Assembly: GCA_024331095.1 (NCBI GenBank)
Contig: JANDJE010000008.1
Location: 16,916 to 80,915 of the forward strand
Length of the DNA: 64,000 bases
Direction: 5' to 3'
DNA from: Nitrospira sp.
GTDB taxonomy: Bacteria > Nitrospirota > Nitrospiria > Nitrospirales > Nitrospiraceae
Shown: positions 19,336-26,545 of the stretch, piece after piece
Numbering within the stretch: the stretch's first letter is position 1
How the letters are laid out: each line of letters starts with the position of its first letter
Notes under the pieces: model-generated
The model's input: only the letters and a program-made list of their open reading frames with translations
Database searches by the model: none
What the model was told of the DNA's origin: nothing
Made by a program: the position numbers and the translations under genes

Positions 19336-19410
19336 GAGCCGCGGATTCTGCTGGAGGAGTCGGGAAAGTCGCACCAGGCAGCGTTGTGGGGTCAATCGCG
19401 ACGTGCATGA
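19336..19410 (+). pseudogene. duplicated 5' fragment of the methyltransferase gene
   Basis: Bases 19336-19358 are identical to 19702-19724 inside the methyltransferase gene, and the match continues less perfectly to 19379/19745 (38 of 44 bases by my count). Read in the same frame it gives EPRILLEESGKSHQA against EPRILLEDPAKSYHA in the intact gene, then hits TGA at 19408. It has no start codon of its own. It is most simply a remnant of a second or former methyltransferase gene, or a partial duplication made when the small gene at 19450 entered. Confidence 0.7.
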
Positions 19411-19449
19411 CAGCGTGGCGGAGTGAGCTGAGAACCGAAGGGAGGGAAT

Positions 19450-19635
19450 ATGAGTAAAGCATTGCTGAAAATCGAACGTGAAGCGGCTCGCTTGTCGGTA
19501 AAAGATCGGGAAGTTCTGGCCGAACGTTTGATGCGGAGTGTGACACGCGAGCCATTGACCCAGGTAGAGGAGGTTTGGGTCGAGGAGGCTGCCCGAACTG
19601 GGGTGCAGGTGGATGTTCGTCAGTATGCAGCATAG
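19450..19635 (+). CDS. orphan addiction-module antitoxin-like protein
   Basis: 61 residues with an excellent AGGGAGG before the ATG. The middle (LSVKDREVLAERLMRSV, then VEEVWVEEA) follows the pattern of the putative addiction-module component family (Unstab_antitox, PF09720), whose members usually precede a ParE/RelE-type toxin. No toxin gene follows; the next gene is the methyltransferase three bases on. Either the toxin was lost or the protein has been adopted as part of the cluster. The C-terminus is shorter and different from the usual form, so it may be degraded. Confidence 0.6.
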   Translation: MSKALLKIEREAARLSVKDREVLAERLMRSVTREPLTQVEEVWVEEAARTGVQVDVRQYAA

Positions 19636-19638
19636 AGA

Positions 19639-21288
19639 ATGATGATCAAGAAACCCAAGCTCGAACTCACCTGGATCGGCAAGGAGAACCGGCCCAAGCT
19701 GGAGCCGCGGATTCTGCTGGAGGACCCGGCGAAGTCGTACCATGCTCCGCACCGCGTCACCGACCATGATCTCTTCGACAACCGCCTGATCTTCGGCGAC
19801 AACCTGCTGGCCCTCAAAGCGCTGGAGCAGGAATTCACCGGCAAGATCAAGTGCATCTACATCGATCCGCCGTACAACACGGGCTCAGCCTTTAGTCATT
19901 ACGACGACGGGCTTGAGCATTCTCTGTGGTTGTCTCTGATTCGTGACCGAATTGAACTTCTGCGGCACCTACTCGCAGGGGATGGCTCGATTTGGATCAC
20001 ACTGGACGATAACGAAGCGCACTACATGAAGGTTCTTTGCGACGAGATCTTTGGCCGGCAGAACTTCGTTGCTAATGTGGTATGGCAGAAAAAGTTTTCC
20101 CCTCAAGCAAACGCAATCTGGCTTTCTGATAGCCACGACCATGTACTCGTATACGCCAAGGATAAGAGCACATGGCGCCCTAACTTGCTGAAGAGAACAG
20201 CAGAGTCGGATGCCCGTTATTCGAACCCCGATAATGATCCTAGAGGCCCTTGGACATCTGGTGATTTCACTATCAGTCTCACCGGCGGACAACGAGGGGC
20301 TCAGTTTGCAAGAACCGGGGTTAGCTCTAACATATATGAGATAACGACGCCTTCCGGTCGTAAGCTTATGCCTCCAAGAGGGCGCTGTTGGGGAGGATCG
20401 CCCGAACGCTTCAGGGAATTGGTTGCAGACAACCGAATCTGGTTCGGTGCAACTGGAAACAACGTGCCGCGCATCAAGAGATTTCTTTCCGAGGTGCAAG
20501 AGGGAATAGTTTGCACGACGATCTGGTTGCGTTCGGAGGTAGGAGATAATCAAGATGCCAAGCGAGAGGTTGCCGCATTCAATTCCGAGGATATCTTTGC
20601 GACACCCAAGCCAGAAAAGCTCCTCCAGCGCATTCTCGAATTAGCCACCAACCCCGGCGACTGGGTTCTCGACTCCTTCGCCGGTTCCGGCACCACGGGG
20701 GCTGTCGCTCATAAAATGGGCCGGCGATGGATCATGGTGGAGCTGGGCGAGCATTGCCACACGCACATCATCCCGCGACTCAAGAAAGTCATCGACGGCG
20801 AGGACAAAGGCGGGATCACGGAAGCGGTCGGTTGGAAAGGCGGGGGCGGCTTCCGCTACTACCGGTTGGCCCCGTCGCTCTTGGAGAAGGACAAGTGGGG
20901 GAACTGGGTCATCAACAAGGCTTACAACCCCGCGATGCTGGCCGAGGCGGTCTGCAAGCTCGAAGGCTTTACCTACGCGCCGAGCGATACGGTCTATTGG
21001 CAGCACGGGTACTCCACCGAACGGGACTTCATCTACGTCACCACCCAGAACCTAAGCCACGAGCAGTTACAGGTCTTGAGCGATGAGGTCGGCGAAGGGC
21101 GGACGCTCTTGGTGATGTGCTCCGCCTTTCGCGGCAAGCCGGATCGCTACCCCAATCTGACGATCAAGAAGATTCCCAAGGCCGTCATGGCTCGCTGCGA
21201 ATGGGGGAAGGATGACTACAGCCTGCGTGTGGAGAATTTGCCGAAAGCGCCGGCTCCACCGGGCCAGCAGGGATTGGAATTCTCCTGA
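19639..21288 (+). CDS. beta-class site-specific DNA methyltransferase (type III Mod-like)
   Basis: 549 residues. Catalytic motif IV DPPY is at 76-79 (IDPPYNTGS) and the AdoMet-binding FAGSG at 347-351, the order of beta-class N6-adenine/N4-cytosine enzymes; type III Mod proteins share it. The N-terminal LIFGDNLLALKALEQEF is also typical. The stretch between the motifs (about 130-330) is the target-recognition region, and its DNA (about 20040-20560) is visibly lower in GC (roughly 47-58% per 60-base line) than the flanks (58-70%). It probably methylates host DNA for the Res enzyme encoded at 21792. Its stop overlaps the start of the DUF4258 gene (TGATG). Confidence 0.9.
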   Translation: MMIKKPKLELTWIGKENRPKLEPRILLEDPAKSYHAPHRVTDHDLFDNRLIFGDNLLALKALEQEFTGKIKCIYIDPPYNTGSAFSHYDDGLEHSLWLSLIRDRIELLRHLLAGDGSIWITLDDNEAHYMKVLCDEIFGRQNFVANVVWQKKFSPQANAIWLSDSHDHVLVYAKDKSTWRPNLLKRTAESDARYSNPDNDPRGPWTSGDFTISLTGGQRGAQFARTGVSSNIYEITTPSGRKLMPPRGRCWGGSPERFRELVADNRIWFGATGNNVPRIKRFLSEVQEGIVCTTIWLRSEVGDNQDAKREVAAFNSEDIFATPKPEKLLQRILELATNPGDWVLDSFAGSGTTGAVAHKMGRRWIMVELGEHCHTHIIPRLKKVIDGEDKGGITEAVGWKGGGGFRYYRLAPSLLEKDKWGNWVINKAYNPAMLAEAVCKLEGFTYAPSDTVYWQHGYSTERDFIYVTTQNLSHEQLQVLSDEVGEGRTLLVMCSAFRGKPDRYPNLTIKKIPKAVMARCEWGKDDYSLRVENLPKAPAPPGQQGLEFS

Positions 21289-21554
21289 TGGCAGAAGAAA
21301 AGCTCTATGAGTTGTCGGAGCACGCCAGAGAGAGTTGGCGCAAGCGTCCGGTTATTCGCATGGAGTGGATCGAAGAAGTACTGAGGCAGCCTCAACTGGT
21401 GGAGAAGGATTCGGTAGATGCAGAATTGGAGCATCGGTTGGGACGTATCCAGGAGTATGATGGGCGGGTCTTGCGCGTGATCGTGAAGAAAAACACGACT
21501 CCACTACGGATCATCACGTTTTATTTCGATCGAAAGATGAGGAGGCAGTTATGA
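21288..21554 (+). CDS. DUF4258-like small protein (possible toxin of a toxin-antitoxin pair)
   Basis: 88 residues. It has an early His in SEHARESWRKRP, then MEWIEEVLRQPQLVEKD and strands ending VLRVIVKKNTTPLRIITFYFDRK, the layout of DUF4258/BrnT-like RNase-fold toxins. The start overlaps the methyltransferase stop by one base and its stop overlaps the DUF2283 start by four, so it is tightly coupled to both. Toxin activity is inference from fold-like pattern and pairing. Confidence 0.65.
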   Translation: MAEEKLYELSEHARESWRKRPVIRMEWIEEVLRQPQLVEKDSVDAELEHRLGRIQEYDGRVLRVIVKKNTTPLRIITFYFDRKMRRQL

Positions 21555-21775
21555 GACTTCGAGTTGACGAAGAAGCCGATGCGCTGCATTTGCAGTTGGT
21601 GGATGTTCCGGTGGAAGAGTCGGAAGAGGTTGCGCCTGGTGTGATTGTGGACTATGACAAGTCCAATCAAGTGGTCGGCATTGAGGTGCTCTATCTCTCG
21701 AAGAGACCACACCCGGTCAATTTAATGGATTTTCAGTTTGAGACTCGTCCCAAGAAGCTCGCTTCGGCCGGTTAG
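21551..21775 (+). CDS. DUF2283 family small protein (possible antitoxin)
   Basis: 74 residues. It follows the DUF2283 pattern: MRLRVDEEADALHLQL, then APGVIVDYDKSNQVVGIEVLYLSKR (the V-D-x-D...V-G-I-E-hydrophobic core). Its ATG overlaps the DUF4258 stop (ATGA), typical of two-gene toxin-antitoxin units. Genes pairing DUF4258 with DUF2283 are, to my knowledge, a recurrent arrangement. Here the pair sits between the methyltransferase and the restriction gene. Confidence 0.75.
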   Translation: MRLRVDEEADALHLQLVDVPVEESEEVAPGVIVDYDKSNQVVGIEVLYLSKRPHPVNLMDFQFETRPKKLASAG

Positions 21776-21791
21776 ATAAGGTGGAGTTTCG

Positions 21792-24437
21792 ATGAACCGT
21801 CACGTCAACGCTATCGCCGGCCGGCTGAGCCTCCGGCCCCCGCAGCGCCAGTCGCTGGAGATTCTCGACCGCGTGACGGAGATCGTGCCGCCCAAGAAAG
21901 GCATCGACCTGGCCTCGGCGTTGGAGGCGATCCGCCGGGAGTTCCAGACGGTGACGGATTTCGAGCGCGATTTTCCTTCGCTCTGCTTCGCGCTGGCCAC
22001 CGGCGTCGGCAAGACCCGCCTGATGGGCGCCTTCATCAGCTATTTGCATCTCGCTCACGGGATCAAGCACTTCTTCGTCCTGGCGCCGAATCTGACCATC
22101 TACAACAAGCTGATCACCGACTTCACGCCGAACACGCCGAAGTACGTCTTCACGGGCATCGCCGAATTCGCAACCGAGCCGCCGACGATCATCACCGGAG
22201 ACAACTACGAATCCGGTGTGGCCGCTCGTCTCACATCTCTGCCCGGCTTCGGACAGGAGGTCCACATCAACATTTTCAATATCTCGAAGATCAACTCGGA
22301 AGTGCGCGGCGGGAGAGCGCCACGGATCAAACGGCTGTCCGAGTATATCGGCCAGAGCTATTTTGAGTACCTGGCCGGCCTGGACGATCTCGTCCTGCTG
22401 ATGGATGAGTCCCACCGCTATCGGGCATCGGCCGGTGTTCGGGCCATCAATGAGCTGAAGCCGGTTCTGGGACTCGAACTGACCGCCACGCCGTTTGTGG
22501 AATCAAGCAGAGGGCCGGTGCCGTTCAAGAACGTGATCTACGACTATCCGCTGGCCAAAGCCATGGCGGATGGGTTCGTCAAGGAACCGGCCGTCGTTAC
22601 CCAAAAGAACTTTGACCCCGGTCAGTTTAATGCCGCGCAGCTCGAACGGATCAAGCTGGAAGATGGCATTCGTTTGCACGAGAACACCAAGGTCGAACTG
22701 GAAACCTATGCTCGGCGGACCGGGCAGCGAGTGGTGAAGCCGTTCATGCTGATCATCGCCCGCGATACGACCCATGCCGGCCACCTGATGCAACTGATCC
22801 GGTCGCCCCAGTTCTTCGAAGGCCGGTACGCAAACAAGGTCATCCAGGTGGACTCCAGCAAGACCGGCGCGGAAGAAGACGAAATGGTTCAGCGCCTGTT
22901 GGCCGTGGAAAACCCGGATGAGCTGACCGAGATCGTGATTCACGTGAACATGCTCAAGGAAGGCTGGGATGTGAGGAACCTTTTTACGATCGTCCCGCTG
23001 CGGCCGGCCAATGCTCGCACCTTGATTGAACAGTCTATTGGTCGCGGATTGCGACTGCCCTACGGCCGGCGTACCGGGGTCAGCACCGTCGATCGGCTGA
23101 ACATCGTGGCGCACGACCGGTTCCAGGAGATTGTGGATGAGGCCAATCGGCCGGACTCAGTGGTCCGGCTGACCCAGGTGATTCTCGATCCGGCCACGGA
23201 TCTTCAGAAAACCAAGACCGTCGTAGCTCAACCAAAGATTGAGGAACAGCTTGCCGCCCTGGATTCTGCCGTCTTCACCGGCGAGGTGGAGCGAAAGATT
23301 GCCGAGGCGACGTATCAGGTCATCAACAAATACGAGAACCTGCCGACCTCCAGTTATCTTCTGAAGCCGGACGTCCAAGCTCGAATTGCCGAAGAGGTGA
23401 AAGAATATGTGACGCCGTCCCAGCAGGTACTTCCGGGAATGGCCGCGACGCCGAGCATCGCCGATGTCGTGGCCAAGACGGCTGAGCTGATCGTGCAGCA
23501 GACGATCGATATTCCACGAATCCTGGTCGTGCCCAAGGGTGAGGTCACGACCGGCTTCCATGCGTTCACGTTGGATTGTTCGGGCATCCACTACCAGCCC
23601 GTTGCGCGAGACCTCCTCATCCAGCATCTTCGAACCAATCAACAGGAGACATTGACCGGTGGCGGATCATTACAGGCCGAGCAACGGTTGGAGGATTACA
23701 TCGTTCGGGGCCTCATGGATTTCGACGACATCTCTTACGATGACCATGCGGACCTGCTCTACGACCTGGCTGGGCAACTCGTCCGACATCTCCGCTCTTA
23801 TCTTTCCGAAGAGGATGCGCACAATGTCCTGATCTACTATCAGCAGCCGCTTGCCGCGTTTGTCCATGCCCAGATGCAGGCCCATCAATGGGAAAAGGCT
23901 ACGGGCTATGATGTTGTGGTGAGCAAGGGATTCACTGCGTTGAAGCCTTGTGCCTATACGGCGAGGGATGGCGAGCCGGTCCATGACTTCCGTCAGACCG
24001 TCGAGGATCGAACGCGAATCCCGCAGATGCTTTTCGGAGGATTCCAGCGAAGCCTCTATTCGGTCCAAAAGTTTGATTCCGACACCGAACGGCGGCTCGC
24101 AATTGTCCTCGACCGTGACGCGCAGAAGTGGTTCAAGCCGGCTCAGGGCCAGTTTCAGATTTCGTACAAGATCGGTACGGATCACCGTGAATACGTACCT
24201 GATTTTGTGGCCGAGACCATGGACTATATCTACATGTTAGAGCCCAAAGCGCGAAACGAAATGACCAGCCCTGAGGTCCTCGCCAAGAAAGAAGCAGCCG
24301 TCACCTGGTGCGCCCGCGCCACCGACCACGCCCTCGGCAACGGCGGCAAGCCGTGGAAGTATGTGCTGATCCCGCACGACGTAATCGCGGAGAATATGAC
24401 ATTGGCCGGACTGGTCAGTAAGTTTTCCTTTGCCTAA
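21792..24437 (+). CDS. type III restriction Res-like helicase-nuclease
   Basis: 881 residues. DEAD/DEAH helicase with Walker A ATGVGKT at 69-75, DESH at 205-208, LELTATP (motif III) and SIGRGLRLPYGRR (motif VI). Near the C-terminus, Pro803-Asp804 and Glu817-Pro-Lys819 (in YMLEPKA) form the PD-(D/E)XK endonuclease motif seen in type III Res subunits. It should translocate on and cut unmodified DNA together with the Mod protein encoded upstream. AAGGTGGAG lies before the ATG. It is the last gene of the island; the next gene is convergent. Confidence 0.9.
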   Translation: MNRHVNAIAGRLSLRPPQRQSLEILDRVTEIVPPKKGIDLASALEAIRREFQTVTDFERDFPSLCFALATGVGKTRLMGAFISYLHLAHGIKHFFVLAPNLTIYNKLITDFTPNTPKYVFTGIAEFATEPPTIITGDNYESGVAARLTSLPGFGQEVHINIFNISKINSEVRGGRAPRIKRLSEYIGQSYFEYLAGLDDLVLLMDESHRYRASAGVRAINELKPVLGLELTATPFVESSRGPVPFKNVIYDYPLAKAMADGFVKEPAVVTQKNFDPGQFNAAQLERIKLEDGIRLHENTKVELETYARRTGQRVVKPFMLIIARDTTHAGHLMQLIRSPQFFEGRYANKVIQVDSSKTGAEEDEMVQRLLAVENPDELTEIVIHVNMLKEGWDVRNLFTIVPLRPANARTLIEQSIGRGLRLPYGRRTGVSTVDRLNIVAHDRFQEIVDEANRPDSVVRLTQVILDPATDLQKTKTVVAQPKIEEQLAALDSAVFTGEVERKIAEATYQVINKYENLPTSSYLLKPDVQARIAEEVKEYVTPSQQVLPGMAATPSIADVVAKTAELIVQQTIDIPRILVVPKGEVTTGFHAFTLDCSGIHYQPVARDLLIQHLRTNQQETLTGGGSLQAEQRLEDYIVRGLMDFDDISYDDHADLLYDLAGQLVRHLRSYLSEEDAHNVLIYYQQPLAAFVHAQMQAHQWEKATGYDVVVSKGFTALKPCAYTARDGEPVHDFRQTVEDRTRIPQMLFGGFQRSLYSVQKFDSDTERRLAIVLDRDAQKWFKPAQGQFQISYKIGTDHREYVPDFVAETMDYIYMLEPKARNEMTSPEVLAKKEAAVTWCARATDHALGNGGKPWKYVLIPHDVIAENMTLAGLVSKFSFA

Positions 24438-24498
24438 CCGGAACATTGCTCCTGCAACGGTGACAGGGCTCAAAGCGAGAAAGACGAATAGCGTCCGG

Positions 24499-25440
24499 TC
24501 ACCGGTAACAGTCTCTCGTCGGATCATGATCAGGGGATGTGCGGGCGCAGTTCGGGCCCATGGGGCGGGGAATCCTGACGTAGCCTTCGACCGTGTATCC
24601 CTTCTTCAATATCTCATCATGTAGTTCATGGCAGGCGCCGGAGCACCCTTGACCGGTCGGCACGGGATTGCTCAAGGTAACGGCTGTTCCTCCAAGGGGA
24701 GTAAAGCGGGGGCGGGGTGTGATGGTTGCGCCGGCAGTTGAGGATTCCGAGGTCGGCGGCCGATCCACCAACGTTGTGAAGGTGGGGCGGGGAGTGGGCG
24801 GCCTCAATACTGTTGCCCAGGTGGGGTCATCGGGTGCCACCAGAAAGGCGTTCGTCCCACGATGACATTCGGTGCAGTCCACAGTGCCGGGAGCAAATCC
24901 CTGTTCAGGATCGCGCAGAGATGAGAGGGGCACGCCGGATGTGTCGCGAGTCCATCGGCTGCCCGGCAAAAACGGATCGTTTCGCCAGAAACAAGCGTAG
25001 CCCGTCTCGGCGCTTTGGCAGATCACTTCAAACGTGCCGCTGCTTCTGCCCAACGCGACACAGGCGCCTCGAACGGTCGGGTGAGCATAGGACCAGACGC
25101 CGGCAAAAGTCGTGTCATCGGGTTGAACCGCTTCGAGGTGATTGGGAGTCAGCAAAATGGTTTTCAGGTTGCCGTGAGCGACCCACTCCGATGACGAGAC
25201 GTGCCAATCCGGGGGAATCGGGACCCCTTTCATGCGGCAGGCGTTCATGTAGGTCGTCTCTCCTTCATTTTTTTCCGAGAGAAGAGACACAGGTGTCTGG
25301 TCCGAGGAAGCCGGCGGCTTGGTCGGCTCCATGGATTGAAGGGGAGCGCCACCCATCGCGCAGGCGCAGACGACCGCCGTGAAAGCCACCGACGCCCCCC
25401 GCGCGTATCGCGCCCATCTGACAAAAAGATTGTTTTTCAT
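24499..25440 (-). CDS. exported c-type-cytochrome-like protein with CxxCH and CxxxCH motifs
   Basis: 313 residues from ATG 25440. The signal region (about 12-32) contains Cys25 and Cys27, so a lipid anchor is possible. Cys189-x-x-Cys192-His193 is a standard haem c motif. Cys266-x3-Cys270-His271 is a CxxxCH variant. Between them lies a Pro/Thr-rich linker (about 212-250). Additional cysteines (68, 127, 141, 150, 298, 311) are present. It is probably a periplasmic or outer-membrane-attached redox protein. The partner is unknown; no other respiratory gene is nearby. The open frame starts earlier at 25503, but that start would precede the signal with 21 polar residues. Confidence 0.7.
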   Translation of the reverse strand: MKNNLFVRWARYARGASVAFTAVVCACAMGGAPLQSMEPTKPPASSDQTPVSLLSEKNEGETTYMNACRMKGVPIPPDWHVSSSEWVAHGNLKTILLTPNHLEAVQPDDTTFAGVWSYAHPTVRGACVALGRSSGTFEVICQSAETGYACFWRNDPFLPGSRWTRDTSGVPLSSLRDPEQGFAPGTVDCTECHRGTNAFLVAPDDPTWATVLRPPTPRPTFTTLVDRPPTSESSTAGATITPRPRFTPLGGTAVTLSNPVPTGQGCSGACHELHDEILKKGYTVEGYVRIPRPMGPNCARTSPDHDPTRDCYR

Positions 25441-25654
25441 CCCTGCACCTGGTTCTCTTCGATAGAGCGGGCTCCGCCGAATGTCAAGAGCGTCCGGCTT
25501 CATTGAAACGATTCAGGGTCATCATCGGCCAAGTCTCTTGACCTTCAGCGGTATTCGGCCTCAGAATTCGGCGTTGACGAGTCGGCCGGAAATCGGTAGT
25601 TTCCGCTTTCTCGTTCAATGTGAAGACACGCACGTTGTTCAACTGAGGAAACAC

Positions 25655-25939
25655 ATGGAAGAGTACAATCTGTACTACAGCGTCGCTTGTATCATCGTGG
25701 CGGTCTATGTGATGGTGAAAGGAGTGATCGCCGCTCTTGCGCAACGGAACGATCCGGAGGCCGCATCCCTGTTTCCGCCGCCTGCCTATGGAGTCGTTGC
25801 GTCGATTTTGCTTACATTCGGATTGGGATTTTTGAAACTCAAACTTCCGTGGTGGGGCTATCGATTGATCTTTCCCGGCACGACCATGCTGTTTCCCGCC
25901 ATCATTTATCTGATCGGGCGCCGACCGTCACCGAAATGA
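25655..25939 (+). CDS. small membrane protein of unknown function
   Basis: 94 residues from ATG 25655 with GAGGA upstream. Three hydrophobic segments (about 6-28, 42-62, 68-88) predict an inner-membrane protein. No family is recognised. The longer open frame to 25481 is unlikely to be translated because its extra part is compositionally unlike a protein and lacks a ribosome site. Its stop codon abuts the stop of the convergent PilZ gene with no spacer. Confidence 0.65.
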   Translation: MEEYNLYYSVACIIVAVYVMVKGVIAALAQRNDPEAASLFPPPAYGVVASILLTFGLGFLKLKLPWWGYRLIFPGTTMLFPAIIYLIGRRPSPK

Positions 25940-26299
25940 TCATGTGCAGGCGACGAGCGGTTTTTTTTGTGATACGACCTGCTCGGTGTTTGATTCAAGC
26001 CGTCGGATAATTCCTTCGAGTTGTTGTTCATACGGGAAAGGGAGGGGAGGAAACTCGATCCCGATTCCCTGCGAACCGGCCCACCGGACGATGGCGCCTC
26101 GAATGTGCAGCGGCGCGGGAAGATCGGGAAGATTCAGTTGAAGATCCACCTTCATGCCGGCAAACGCGGGAAAGGCGCTTTGCACTCGGCAACCTTTTCG
26201 TGAGAGATCGAGCGATTTACTGATGGTGTGACTTTGCCTCCGATGAATGACCATCCCGGAAAACGACGCGGGAAATCGAGGGTGTTTTCGTACGACCAT
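25940..26299 (-). CDS. single-domain PilZ protein (c-di-GMP receptor)
   Basis: 119 residues, one PilZ domain. The binding residues for cyclic di-GMP are present: Arg4-x3-Arg8 (RKHPR) and Asp31-x-Ser33-x-x-Gly36 (DLSRKG). A beta-barrel follows, ending in a helix (about 90-105). Cytoplasmic; it would relay second-messenger levels to an unknown partner such as a motility or polysaccharide system. A strong AAGGAG lies before the ATG. It is divergent from prfC. Confidence 0.9.
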   Translation of the reverse strand: MVVRKHPRFPASFSGMVIHRRQSHTISKSLDLSRKGCRVQSAFPAFAGMKVDLQLNLPDLPAPLHIRGAIVRWAGSQGIGIEFPPLPFPYEQQLEGIIRRLESNTEQVVSQKKPLVACT

Positions 26300-26545
26300 G
26301 GTCGGCTCCTTTTTGAAAAATGACGGTACACGCCGTTGGAATCTTATGCAGACTCCGTACCGCTTCGACAGGTTCGGTTATATTGTGTTTGTGACGGTTT
26401 TTGCCGTCGACGCGCGTCATTGCGCGGGTCCGCGTTCATTTGCGCTCGCCCATGAAGGGATTTGACCACGAGCGACGAACTCTTCGGCGGATGAAAGCCG
26501 TTTCCGGTCCGCCCGCTATTACCAGAGGATGAGGTACATGACGCA

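Noticed and set aside
15111..24437. Reading the island as DISARM or BREX
   Set aside because: SNF2 plus methyltransferase is shared with DISARM, but DrmA, DrmB and DrmC are absent, and none of the BREX hallmark genes is present.
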